From NCBI RefSeq assembly GCF_010550675.1, contig NZ_JAAGOA010000005.1, forward strand, positions 294,342-358,341: a DNA stretch of 64,000 nt. Direction: 5' to 3'. The stretch comes from Phytoactinopolyspora halotolerans (GTDB lineage: Bacteria; Actinomycetota; Actinomycetes; Jiangellales; Jiangellaceae). Under the pieces are notes generated by a model that had not been told where the DNA came from, did not search any database, and was given only the letters and a program-made list of their open reading frames with translations. This document shows positions 8,111 through 15,726 of the stretch, piece after piece (the stretch's first letter is position 1; each line of letters begins with the position of its first letter). The translations under genes were made by a program, and so were the position numbers.

Positions 8111-9580
8111 TCATGCCTCGGCCCTGATCAGGTCCGATACGAGTTCGTCCAGCGCCACTAGGCGGACGTCCGGACGGGTGCCGGCCATCTCGATAAGGCC
8201 GTCAGTGAAGCTGCGGGAAAAGAGCACGATGAGCGGGCCGGAAGCGGGGAAACGCAGCTTCGCTTGTCCCATGGCCGGCAGTTTGTAGGTTTCGAGGTCG
8301 GTGAGGACCTTCGGCGTCATCGCACGGTTCGTCCACTTACATTCGCCGACAATCGTGATGGTGGAGCGCTGCAAGCCGACAATGTCGATCTCTTCAACTT
8401 GGCGCTCGCCACTGCGTCTGTATGTGTTGAGGGAGTTGCCCCACCACGCACCTACTCGGCTGGCCGTCGCACCAAGACAGCTGCGCGTCCATTCACGGCA
8501 CAGGGACTCGAATACAGGCGCGACGTGGTCGGCGAGTACGGGAGCGATCTCACCGTCGTAGTGATCACGTGGCCGGAGTCCTGCCCGCAGGTCCTCCTGG
8601 AAGTTGAATACGAAGCGAAACCAGAACCTGAGGAATCCGTCGGCAACACGGTAACGATGATCACGGAACGTTCGGTCCGCGGTGACGGGCGCAATCCGCT
8701 CAACAAGCCTCAGGTCTTTCAACGTGTCAAGGTATTGGCTCAGCTCATTACTACGCCTACCAAGGGCAGTCGCCAGATCGCCGATCGAACGCATGCCGAA
8801 GGCAAGCTCCTCAAGCAGTGAGAAGTAGACGCTTGGCTGTCGTAGCTCCTCCTCGAGCACCTCGCGAGGGTCGTTGAACAGTGGCCCACGATGGTCGAGA
8901 ACACGCTCGCACACACGTTCGGGAAGGTCACTCGGGCTGCGGCCCAGTTCGTCGAGGTAGAGGCTCATGCCACCGGCGACCGCGTAACGTTCTACGCGTT
9001 CTTGAGCATTGAGATCCGGCATGAACGCCTGCGCCTCGGCGAACCGTAGTGGCTCTACCGACAGCGGCGTGAGGCGGCCACGCAGCGGGCTCGATTCGCT
9101 GAGGAGCGTCGTCATCTGCCCGATATGCGACCCACACAGAATCAGCTTCAGCTCGGCGGAGTCGCGATCTTCCATCACCGCTTGGACTGCAGTGAGAATC
9201 TCGTCGCGCCGGGCCGCGAGAGAGGGAAGTAGATAGGGAAACTCGTCGATGACAACCAATACCTTCTGCTGCCGCGCAAGTTGGTATAGAACACCGAACA
9301 ACGCCGTCAAGTCGGGCAGATCCGGCCGAAAGCCCAAGTGCGGCGCGAGCCGATCGGCGAAGCGGTTCAACTGCTGTCCTTCGGCGCGCCGGTCGGCTAC
9401 GAGCACGACCGCCGGTTTTCCATCTGCAAACGTGCGAAACAACCATGACTTGCCAACGCGACGACGTCCGTAGAGTGCTAGTACGTTGCGCTCGGAGCCA
9501 GACCACCAGTCTTCGAGGCGAGCCAAGTCAGCGACACGGTTGACGAACTCGTCGCGGGCGGCGAATCGGAAGACATCCAT
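8111..9580 (-). CDS. ATPase_2 (archaeal-type STAND/AAA) protein with C-terminal DUF234 nuclease-like domain
   Basis: 489 residues. Walker A is GRRRVGKS (Lys44), Walker B VLVVIDEFPYL (Asp112, Glu113). A winged helix lies around residues 240-310. Near residues 395-425 there is an EEIDIVG...TIVGECKW pattern, the D-(x)n-ExK core of a PD-(D/E)XK nuclease fold typical of DUF234. The gene looks lower in G+C and has less biased codon use than its neighbours, suggesting acquisition by transfer. It ends just after the GH172 gene, tail to tail. Biological role is unknown for the family; defence or DNA maintenance are possibilities only. Confidence 0.85.
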   Translation of the reverse strand: MDVFRFAARDEFVNRVADLARLEDWWSGSERNVLALYGRRRVGKSWLFRTFADGKPAVVLVADRRAEGQQLNRFADRLAPHLGFRPDLPDLTALFGVLYQLARQQKVLVVIDEFPYLLPSLAARRDEILTAVQAVMEDRDSAELKLILCGSHIGQMTTLLSESSPLRGRLTPLSVEPLRFAEAQAFMPDLNAQERVERYAVAGGMSLYLDELGRSPSDLPERVCERVLDHRGPLFNDPREVLEEELRQPSVYFSLLEELAFGMRSIGDLATALGRRSNELSQYLDTLKDLRLVERIAPVTADRTFRDHRYRVADGFLRFWFRFVFNFQEDLRAGLRPRDHYDGEIAPVLADHVAPVFESLCREWTRSCLGATASRVGAWWGNSLNTYRRSGERQVEEIDIVGLQRSTITIVGECKWTNRAMTPKVLTDLETYKLPAMGQAKLRFPASGPLIVLFSRSFTDGLIEMAGTRPDVRLVALDELVSDLIRAEA

Positions 9581-9582
9581 CT

Positions 9583-9600
9583 GTCTAATCTACCTTAGAC
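9583..9600. promoter_or_regulatory. Palindromic operator candidate at the ATPase start
   Basis: GTCTAA-TCTACC-TTAGAC is a perfect 6+6 inverted repeat ending 2 bp before the ATG of the ATPase gene on the minus strand. A TATAAC-like -10 lies just beyond it, so the message may be nearly leaderless and the site could be autoregulatory. Confidence 0.45.
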
Positions 9601-9905
9601 TAAGCCAGGTTATACAGCTGCACAAGACCGCCGACCATCTCAGAGGTGGCCTCACCAGACGATAGCGCCGACTTGGCCCGGACTCACAGCCTCGGATGGC
9701 TACGACCCAGCGACGCCGGTCGCCGCGCGACCGGCCACGGCGACCGCCGCTGAATATTCACCGGGCGTGACAGATTCTTCGCCCCGGTTGTCGGATCCGG
9801 TCGGCTGCCGATCGTCCTTGTAGTAGAAGGGCAGGTGAGCACGGATGTTCACCGGCCGGCTGCCACCGGAACGTCCGGCGCGGCCTTCGAGTGAGAGGAA
9901 GTCAG
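9601..9905. other. Gene-free stretch
   Basis: About 300 bp separating the divergent ATPase and VOC genes. I see promoter-like AT-richer sequence near 9601-9620 and a ribosome binding site at the right end, but no supported gene or repeat. Confidence 0.5.
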
Positions 9906-10382
9906 ATGACGTCGACAGCCAAGCCCAACCCGATTCCGAACACGTACCGTCGCGTCACCCCGTGCCTGGTGGTCGACGGCGCCACCAAAGCGCTGGATTT
10001 CTACGCCGAGGTATTCGGCGCGACGGAACGGATGCGCTTCCCCGGCCCGGACGGAACCATCGCGCACGCCGAGATCGAGATAGGAGACTCGGTCCTCATT
10101 GTGGAAGACGCGTCTCCGATGATGGGAACACAGGCGCCCCCGGCCGGCGGACTGAGCGGCACCCCGTGTTTCCAGTTCATCTATGTTGAGGACGTGGATG
10201 CCACCGTAGCCCGAGCGGTGGAACTCGGTGCAACGCTGAAGCGGGAGCCGCAAGATCAGTTCTACGGCGACCGGGACGGCTACATCGTCGACCCGTTCGG
10301 CCACAGCTGGACCGTGGCCACGCACATGGAAGACGTCTCGGAGGAGGAGATGGGGCGGCGCCTGGCCGAACTGCAGGGCTGA
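9906..10382 (+). CDS. PhnB-like VOC family protein
   Basis: 158 residues, single VOC module: TPCLVVDGATKALDFYAEVFGA at the N-terminus (in two strand/helix parts), FIYVEDVDATVARAVELGA in the middle and DRDGYIVDPFGHSWTVATH at the end. The start has GAGAGGAAG 5 bp upstream. It is the first gene of a unit with a DGPF protein and an ECF sigma factor, a grouping seen often around ECF41/ECF42 sigma factors. The role is probably sensory or small-molecule binding, but the ligand is unknown. Confidence 0.85.
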   Translation: MTSTAKPNPIPNTYRRVTPCLVVDGATKALDFYAEVFGATERMRFPGPDGTIAHAEIEIGDSVLIVEDASPMMGTQAPPAGGLSGTPCFQFIYVEDVDATVARAVELGATLKREPQDQFYGDRDGYIVDPFGHSWTVATHMEDVSEEEMGRRLAELQG

Positions 10383-10403
10383 CCCGGGGAAGGGATGGAG
10401 AAC

Positions 10404-10742
10404 ATGAAGTATGTCCTGTTGTTCGTGGAGACCGAGCAGTTCGCCGACGACCTGGAGGCCATGAGCCAGAGCGAACGCGACCGGGCATACCAGCGGGTCG
10501 GAGAGTGGTTCGCCACGCACGGCGACAAGATCCGTTCGCACCGGAAGCTGCAGGAGCCCGGGACCGCCACGACAGTCCGGATGGAGGGCGGTGACCCGGT
10601 GGTCACCGACGGCCCGTTCGTCGAGGGCAAGGAAGTGGTCAGCGGGTTCGCCGAGATCGAGGTCGCCGATCTCGACGAGGCGCTGCGCGTGGCCAAGGAC
10701 TGGCCCGGCTGTCCCGTCGTGGAGATCCGGCCGGTCGAGTGA
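10404..10742 (+). CDS. DGPF-domain (YCII-related) protein
   Basis: 112 residues in the ferredoxin-like YCII fold: MKYVLLF start, a GDPVVTDGPFVEGKEVVSG segment with the diagnostic DGPF motif, and DLDEALRVAKDWPG near the end. The start at 10404 gives AAGGG about 9 bp upstream. An in-frame ATG at 10395 is possible. DGPF proteins are the typical genomic partners of ECF42 sigma factors and are thought to act in the same signalling route. The sigma factor begins 10 bp after its stop. Confidence 0.85.
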   Translation: MKYVLLFVETEQFADDLEAMSQSERDRAYQRVGEWFATHGDKIRSHRKLQEPGTATTVRMEGGDPVVTDGPFVEGKEVVSGFAEIEVADLDEALRVAKDWPGCPVVEIRPVE

Positions 10743-10752
10743 GAGCACGAAG

Positions 10753-11946
10753 GTGACCGAGGTATCGCACGCCGAGCTTGCCCGCGTGGTCCGTGAGCAC
10801 GCGGGCAAACTGGCTGCGTCGCTGATGCATCTCACCCGCGACTTCGCCACCGCGGAGGACTTGGTGCAGGATGCCGTGGTGGCCGCGCTGCAGCGCTGGC
10901 CGGAGGACGGAATCCCCGACCGTCCGGACGCCTGGCTGTTCACAGTCGCCCGCCGACGCGGACTGGACCTGCTGCGACGCGAGGACAACTACCGCTCCAA
11001 GCTGGCCCAGCTGCAATGGCCGGTCCAGCCCGATCCGGACGAACGGCTGCGGCTGATCTTCACCTGCTGTCACCCCGCACTGCCCCGCCCGGCGCAGATC
11101 GCTCTCACGCTGCGGGTGGTCTGCGGCCTGACGACGGCGCAGATCGCGCGGGCGTTCCTGGTGACCGAGACCGCCGTCGCGCAACGCATCACCCGCGCCA
11201 AGCGGAAGATCACCGACGCGGGCATCCCGTACCGGATCCCCGCCGACGACGAACTGGGCGAACGCCTCACCGAGGTCCTCGCGGTGATCTACTTGCTCTT
11301 CAACGAGGGGTACCTCTCCACCTCCGACCGGGCGTATTCGCGTGACCTCACCGACGACGCCGAATGGCTGGCAGACCTTCTGCACGGGCTGATGCCGACC
11401 GAACCGGAGGTGGCGGGGTTGCTCGCGCTGATCCGTCTGCACCGGGCGCGGACCACCAGCCGATTCGACGACGACGGCCGACTGGTGCGGCTGCCGGACC
11501 AGGACCGAGCCCGATGGGACCGGGAGACCATCATCGCGGCGACGCAGCTGCTGACTCGCGCCGCCAAACAGCACCGTCCGGGCCCGTACCAGCTTCAGGC
11601 CGCGATCGTGGCGTGTCATGCGGAGGCCGCCGCATTCGAGGAGACGGACTGGGAACAGATCGTCCTGCTGTACGACATGCTTCTGCACCTGCAGCCGTCA
11701 CCGGTCACCCGGCTCCATCGCGCTGTCGCCGTCCGGTACGCCACCGGGGCACGGGCGGCGATGGCGGAGCTGGACGCGCTGGCCGGCGAGCTCGACGAGT
11801 ACCACCTCTACCACGCCACCCGGGCGGACCTGCTCCGCGAGCTCGGCCGTCCGGTCGACGCGCGGGAGGCGGACGAGCGCGCGGTGAAGCTCACTGCCAA
11901 CCCCGCCGAACAGGCGGTCTTGCACGAACGCCTCAACTGGTCCTGA
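10753..11946 (+). CDS. ECF sigma factor with long C-terminal extension (ECF42 type)
   Basis: 397 residues. Sigma region 2 (LTRDFATAEDLVQDAVVAALQRWP) and region 4 (LTTAQIARAFLVTETAVAQRITRAKRKI, described in parts) occupy the first 170. A helical extension of about 200 residues follows, with DAEWLADLLHGLMPTEPEV, RLHRARTTSRFDDDG and QHRPGPYQLQAAIVACHAEA, the conserved ECF42 C-terminal blocks. There is no adjacent anti-sigma gene, as expected for this group, where the extension controls activity. The GTG at 10753 fits the conserved start of the family. It is likely co-transcribed with the DGPF and VOC genes. Confidence 0.9.
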   Translation: MTEVSHAELARVVREHAGKLAASLMHLTRDFATAEDLVQDAVVAALQRWPEDGIPDRPDAWLFTVARRRGLDLLRREDNYRSKLAQLQWPVQPDPDERLRLIFTCCHPALPRPAQIALTLRVVCGLTTAQIARAFLVTETAVAQRITRAKRKITDAGIPYRIPADDELGERLTEVLAVIYLLFNEGYLSTSDRAYSRDLTDDAEWLADLLHGLMPTEPEVAGLLALIRLHRARTTSRFDDDGRLVRLPDQDRARWDRETIIAATQLLTRAAKQHRPGPYQLQAAIVACHAEAAAFEETDWEQIVLLYDMLLHLQPSPVTRLHRAVAVRYATGARAAMAELDALAGELDEYHLYHATRADLLRELGRPVDAREADERAVKLTANPAEQAVLHERLNWS

Positions 11947-11951
11947 TGGCG

Positions 11952-12017
11952 CTTCCTGAGTCTGTGTAACGCGTCAACGGCTCTGGAGCCGCCCAAGCGT
12001 TACGCACACTCAGGAAG
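11952..12017. terminator. Long imperfect inverted repeat with nested hairpin between convergent genes
   Basis: Arms 11952-11972 and 11997-12017 (21 nt each) pair with two mismatches. Inside, CGGCTC-TG-GAGCCG (11978-11991) is a perfect hairpin. It sits between the sigma-factor and DUF2630 genes, which face each other, and probably terminates both transcripts. Confidence 0.65.
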
Positions 12018-12037
12018 TCACGGCCGGTCCCGGTCGT

Positions 12038-12283
12038 CTACTGCAGGTAACGCTCGACCTCTTCCGCCGGCCGCGTCTCAGCACTGTCCGGGTCCTGCCC
12101 GGCGTCTTCCCGGGCCCGGCGCTGGCGAAGCAGGTCCCAGCACTGGTCCAGGGACTTCTCCAGTGAGGACAACCGGGCGCGTTCCTCGTCGGTCGAGATC
12201 TCACCGCGCTGTAGCTGATCCCGGAGCCGGTGCTCTTCATCCACGAGTTCATTGATCTGGACGAGAATCTGCTGGTCGTCCAT
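12038..12283 (-). CDS. DUF2630 family protein
   Basis: 81 residues, highly charged and helical. It begins MDDQQILVQINELVDEEHRL and contains LSSLEKSLDQCWDLLRQRRA, the conserved DUF2630 core, which should form an antiparallel coiled coil. It ends AEEVERYLQ. GGAG lies 5 bp before the ATG at 12283. The family is widespread in actinobacteria and of unknown function. It faces the sigma factor gene across a shared terminator. Confidence 0.85.
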   Translation of the reverse strand: MDDQQILVQINELVDEEHRLRDQLQRGEISTDEERARLSSLEKSLDQCWDLLRQRRAREDAGQDPDSAETRPAEEVERYLQ

Positions 12284-12428
12284 ATCCACTCCATCCTGTG
12301 GCGGGCCTGCGCCGTCTCTGCCCACGATATGCGCGCCATCTCGTCGCCCGCCGCAGGAACGGGTGCCCGGACCGCCGACCGAACGGGTTCTCCGACCGCC
12401 GCCGGACGACTCCGCCCGGCCGGACCCA

Positions 12429-13319
12429 TCAGGACAGGATCACCGTGCGGTTCCCGCTGATGACGATGCGGTTCTCGGTGTGCCAGCGCACCGCGCGGGC
12501 CAACGTACGGCTCTCCACCTCACGACCCCGGGCGACGAACTCGTCCGCGCTCATCGAATGGTCGACCGGGGTGACCTGTTGCGCGATGATCGGCCCCTCG
12601 TCCAGGTCGGACGTGACGTAATGCGCGGTCGCGCCGACCAGCTTGACGCCACGCTCGTGCGCCTGGTGGTAGGGGCGTGCGCCCTTGAAACTCGGCAGCA
12701 TCGAGTGGTGGATGTTGATCGCCCGGCCCTCGAGTCGCTTACAGAGATCGTCGGAGAGGATCTGCATGTAGCGGGCCAAGACCACCAGGTCTACGTCCTC
12801 GGCATCGACGATCTCCATCAGTTTCGCCTCGGCATCCGGCTTGGTGTCCGGCGTGACCGGGACATGGTGGTACGGAACACCGTAATGCTCCGCCATCGCG
12901 CCGAGATCGGGATGGTTCGACACCACGCCGACGACGTCCAGGGCCAGCTCGCCCACCGAGTTGCGGTACAGCAGGTCGTTCAGGCAGTGGCCGAACTTGC
13001 TCACCATGATCAGCACCCGTTGCCGCTCATGTGCATCGACCAGCCGCCACTTCATGGCGAGCCGGGTGGCGATCGGCTCGAACTCCCGCTGCAAGGCCGA
13101 CAGCGAGAGCTGCTCGCCGCGGGCATGGCTGAACTGGACCCGCATGAAGAACGTGTTGGTGTCCTGGTCGTCGAACTGCTGACTCTGCACGATGGTGCAT
13201 TCGTGCCGGACCAGGAACTCGGCCACGGCGTAGACGATGCCGGGCGCGTCCGGGCAGGAGAGCGTGAGCACGCACTGTCCGGTGTCCCGGGTGGCGGGGA
13301 CGTTGACGTTGACCGTCAT
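12429..13319 (-). CDS. purU: Formyltetrahydrofolate deformylase
   Basis: Hydrolyses 10-formyl-tetrahydrofolate to formate and tetrahydrofolate. 296 residues. An N-terminal ACT domain (LTLSCPDAPGIVYAVAEFL) is followed by the formyl-transferase fold with NHPDLGAMAEHYGVPYHH, INIHHSMLPSFKGARPYHQA and ATAHYVTSDLDEGPII. The Asn, His and Asp of the catalytic triad are present in these blocks. The start codon overlaps the stop of the metF-like gene, with GAGGAGGG upstream. Together they would turn methyl-THF made by the LigM demethylase back to free THF (FolD would have to be elsewhere). Confidence 0.95.
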   Translation of the reverse strand: MTVNVNVPATRDTGQCVLTLSCPDAPGIVYAVAEFLVRHECTIVQSQQFDDQDTNTFFMRVQFSHARGEQLSLSALQREFEPIATRLAMKWRLVDAHERQRVLIMVSKFGHCLNDLLYRNSVGELALDVVGVVSNHPDLGAMAEHYGVPYHHVPVTPDTKPDAEAKLMEIVDAEDVDLVVLARYMQILSDDLCKRLEGRAINIHHSMLPSFKGARPYHQAHERGVKLVGATAHYVTSDLDEGPIIAQQVTPVDHSMSADEFVARGREVESRTLARAVRWHTENRIVISGNRTVILS

Positions 13320-14218
13320 CTGCCCTCCTCGTGGGCGGTCGAGAGCCGGTCGAGCCAGGCGCGTCGCCAGGCCTCGGTCCGTTCCAGCTCGTTGAACGTG
13401 AACAGGTGGAAGCGATGAAGGGCGGTATCCCGCTCACCCAGCCGCGGAGCCAGCCGGTTGACCAGCCGGTCGGGCCGGTAACCGCCGGGGAGGAAGAACC
13501 GCCAGAGCATGTTCTGCTGCTTCTTCAGGAAGCGGGCCGATTGGCCGAGCCCCAGCCCGGCGGAGATCCGGATCAGCTTCTGCCGGCTGACCGCTCCGGG
13601 GAGGCCGACCTGGACCGGCAAGGCCACACCGGACGCCTTGAGTCGGCGGGCCCAGGCAACGGTGGTCGCCGAGTCGAAGCACAGCTGAGTGACGATGTGG
13701 GTCGCGTACGCGGCCTTGTCCCGCATCGCCTGCTCGATCAGGGCGGCGTCGATGGCGGCGTGACCCTCGGGGTAACCGCCGATGCCGACCCGTTCGAAGT
13801 GGTGGCCGCGCTCCTCCAGGGCACGCAGCAGTCCGAGCGCGTCGGCGAACTCTCCCGCCGGTGTGTCGGCGTCCCCGCCGATCACGAAGACGCTACTGAC
13901 CTTGCCCGCGGCCAGCCGCGCGACCAGATCCTCCAGGTGCCGACGGTCCCGGACCTGCCGGGCCGCGAGGTGCGGGGCGGTCGCATAGCCGTGCGCGGAG
14001 AGCCGCACCGCCAGGTCGACCGTCCGTTCCAGACCCTTGGCCTGCGTGGTGGTGATGCTGAGTGGGATCGAGCGGGGGACGTTCGCGAGCACCGCGTCCT
14101 CGGTGCTCGCGAACGGAAGGATCTCATAGCTGAGCGTCCGGAGCGCGTCCGCAAGTGGCTGTCGCCGCACGGACGGCGGCGCGACTGCGGGAACGTCGGC
14201 CGGGTGTTCGGAGAGCAT
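13316..14218 (-). CDS. metF: Methylenetetrahydrofolate reductase-like protein
   Basis: About 300 residues of the MTHFR TIM-barrel family: LSYEILPF (substrate/flavin site start), SITTTQAKGLERT, VFVIGGDADTPAGEF, FERVGIGGYPEGHAAID and THIVTQLCFDSATTVAWAR. MTHFR interconverts 5-methyl- and 5,10-methylene-THF. The sequence is diverged from housekeeping MetF and resembles copies linked to O-demethylase genes. In Sphingobium SYK-6, metF neighbours ligM. The ATG at 14218 is preferred (AAAGG about 12 bp upstream). An ATG at 14248 and a GTG at 14266 are alternatives. It overlaps purU by 4 bp. Confidence 0.85.
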   Translation of the reverse strand: MLSEHPADVPAVAPPSVRRQPLADALRTLSYEILPFASTEDAVLANVPRSIPLSITTTQAKGLERTVDLAVRLSAHGYATAPHLAARQVRDRRHLEDLVARLAAGKVSSVFVIGGDADTPAGEFADALGLLRALEERGHHFERVGIGGYPEGHAAIDAALIEQAMRDKAAYATHIVTQLCFDSATTVAWARRLKASGVALPVQVGLPGAVSRQKLIRISAGLGLGQSARFLKKQQNMLWRFFLPGGYRPDRLVNRLAPRLGERDTALHRFHLFTFNELERTEAWRRAWLDRLSTAHEEGR

Positions 14219-14427
14219 CGTACGCGCACACCTTTCGTCGATGGTCATGCGCCGGGCGTGGTTCACCTACGACGGCCCGGAACCCGGTCGGGCCTTTCGG
14301 CGTCACGATCGACGCTAGGGTGCGCGCCGCCGGGGCACATGCCGCCGACGACCGAATTCATGCAGGTGAGAGGTCCTGGACGGGATACGACATGTGACGT
14401 AGACGGTGCTGGGCTCGACCGCCGCCG

Positions 14428-14703
14428 TCACACCTCCTGCGGATGCGTCGCAAGCGCTTCGACGGTCACATCCATCCAGGCGAACTGGGGCAGTGATGCC
14501 AGCGCGTCGTGCAACGCCGTCGCGTCCGGGGCTTCCCACAGGCCGACGGCGGCGCGCCGGCCCGGCACCCGCCAGAGTCGCTTGAGCATGCCGGCCTGGC
14601 GCAGCTCATCCGCCCGGGCTCGCTCGGCCGAGCGCAACTCCGCGCGCCGCTCCTGGCTCATCTCGTCGGGAAGTCGCGTCTCGAATCGGACCAGGAACTC
14701 CAC
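14428..14703 (-). CDS. Muconolactone delta-isomerase-like protein
   Basis: 91 residues, the usual size of muconolactone isomerase (CatC fold). It shows MEFLVRFETRLP, RARADELRQAGMLKRLWRVPG, AAVGLWEAPDATALHDALASLP and FAWMDVTVEALATHP. The family works as a ferredoxin-like decamer isomerising an enol-lactone. GTG start with GGAGG 5 bp upstream. No catA/catB genes are near, so a role in the ortho pathway is doubtful. It may act on a lactone or dienoate from the neighbouring meta-cleavage route (inference). Confidence 0.85.
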   Translation of the reverse strand: MEFLVRFETRLPDEMSQERRAELRSAERARADELRQAGMLKRLWRVPGRRAAVGLWEAPDATALHDALASLPQFAWMDVTVEALATHPQEV

Positions 14704-14775
14704 GTCATCCTCCAGTCATCAAGCTGCGGTCGGGTTCAACGCTGAGGCCGGTCAGACACGGCCGGTGGCAGGCGC

Positions 14776-15483
14776 TCAGGCGGAGAGGATCGCGAGCAGC
14801 GCCTCGGCCAGCTCCTTCGGCGCGGTGACCATGGCCTCATGCCCGGTGTGCAGGGTGTGAACCGGCCAGCCGGCGGAGCGCGCACGTTCCGCGTACGGCG
14901 CGAAGACCTGCATCCAGTCCACGCAGTCCACGTACGCCGCCGGAACGTCGTCCACGGCACCCGACAGCCGCAGCGGCTGCGTGTAGGTGAGCCACGGGTG
15001 CGGTGTGAGCCGCGGCGTCAGCCAGGCCAGGTCGGCGTCGTCGGTCACGCCGAGCACGGACAGCGACCGCGGCGGGATCAGCCAGCCGAACCCCGGACCG
15101 GCCACCGACTCCCGATAGTGGTCGGCGACCTGCTCCGGGAGCAGATCGATGGCGGCCTGACCGTCCTCGCCGATGAAGGCGTCCAGGTAGACACGGCGCG
15201 CGACGAGGTCGGGCCGCGCGTCGGCGACGGCCGTCACCACCTGCCCGGCATAGCTGTGCCCCACCAGGGTGACCGGTCCGCACCCCTCGGCGTCGATCAG
15301 GCGGACGACGTCGGTCACGTGGGTATCCAGGCCGACGCTGGGCGAGAGCAGGTGCGCGCGGTCGGACAGGCCGGTCAGGGTCGGGGTGTAGACACGATGC
15401 CCGGCCGCCTCCAGCAGCGGACGCAGCCGGCCCCAACACCAGCCGCCGTGCCAGGCGCCGTGAACCAGCACAACGGCGCTCAT
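14776..15483 (-). CDS. Alpha/beta hydrolase of the plant-esterase (hydroxynitrile-lyase-like) group
   Basis: 235 residues. HGAWHGGWCWGRL at the N-terminus, the nucleophile elbow GHSYAGQVV and a final TLHTGHEAMVTAPKELAE with the catalytic His match the SABP2/esterase-type hydrolases common in actinobacteria. It is tail-to-head with the muconolactone-isomerase-like gene and divergent from the sensor kinase. The intergenic palindrome at 15623 could serve both. A lactonase or ester hydrolase role in the aromatic block is possible but not shown. Confidence 0.8.
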   Translation of the reverse strand: MSAVVLVHGAWHGGWCWGRLRPLLEAAGHRVYTPTLTGLSDRAHLLSPSVGLDTHVTDVVRLIDAEGCGPVTLVGHSYAGQVVTAVADARPDLVARRVYLDAFIGEDGQAAIDLLPEQVADHYRESVAGPGFGWLIPPRSLSVLGVTDDADLAWLTPRLTPHPWLTYTQPLRLSGAVDDVPAAYVDCVDWMQVFAPYAERARSAGWPVHTLHTGHEAMVTAPKELAEALLAILSA

Positions 15484-15622
15484 ACCGCACCACGCGCCGT
15501 GCGGGCCCGCGTTCGATGTGTCATACGGACCGACGGTAGAGGGCGGCCGGTCGCCGCGGATGGGTCCGCTGACCCGGAACGGGACGGACGTCCGCCCAGG
15601 CCGGCTACGTCATTCGTCGTAC

Positions 15623-15637
15623 TTCCGCTGAGCGGAA
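15623..15637. promoter_or_regulatory. TTCCG-N5-CGGAA box 1 (sensor kinase promoter)
   Basis: TTCCG-CTGAG-CGGAA, a perfect palindrome in the divergent region, with a weak -10-like hexamer (TTACGT, 15667) 37 bp after its centre and 90 bp from the kinase start. Same motif as five other perfect sites in the window; proposed IclR target. Confidence 0.6.
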
Positions 15638-15726
15638 TGCCGGGAGCGCCGTTCGGCCCGAGCGGCTTACGTTGGCTCGAAGACGCTCAACGGGTACCGG
15701 ACCGCCCGACGAGGAGGACGCCGGCA

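Noticed and set aside
8111..9580. ATPase-DUF234 gene considered as a phage-defence system.
   Set aside because: It stands alone with no other defence gene nearby, and the domain pair by itself does not show a defence role.
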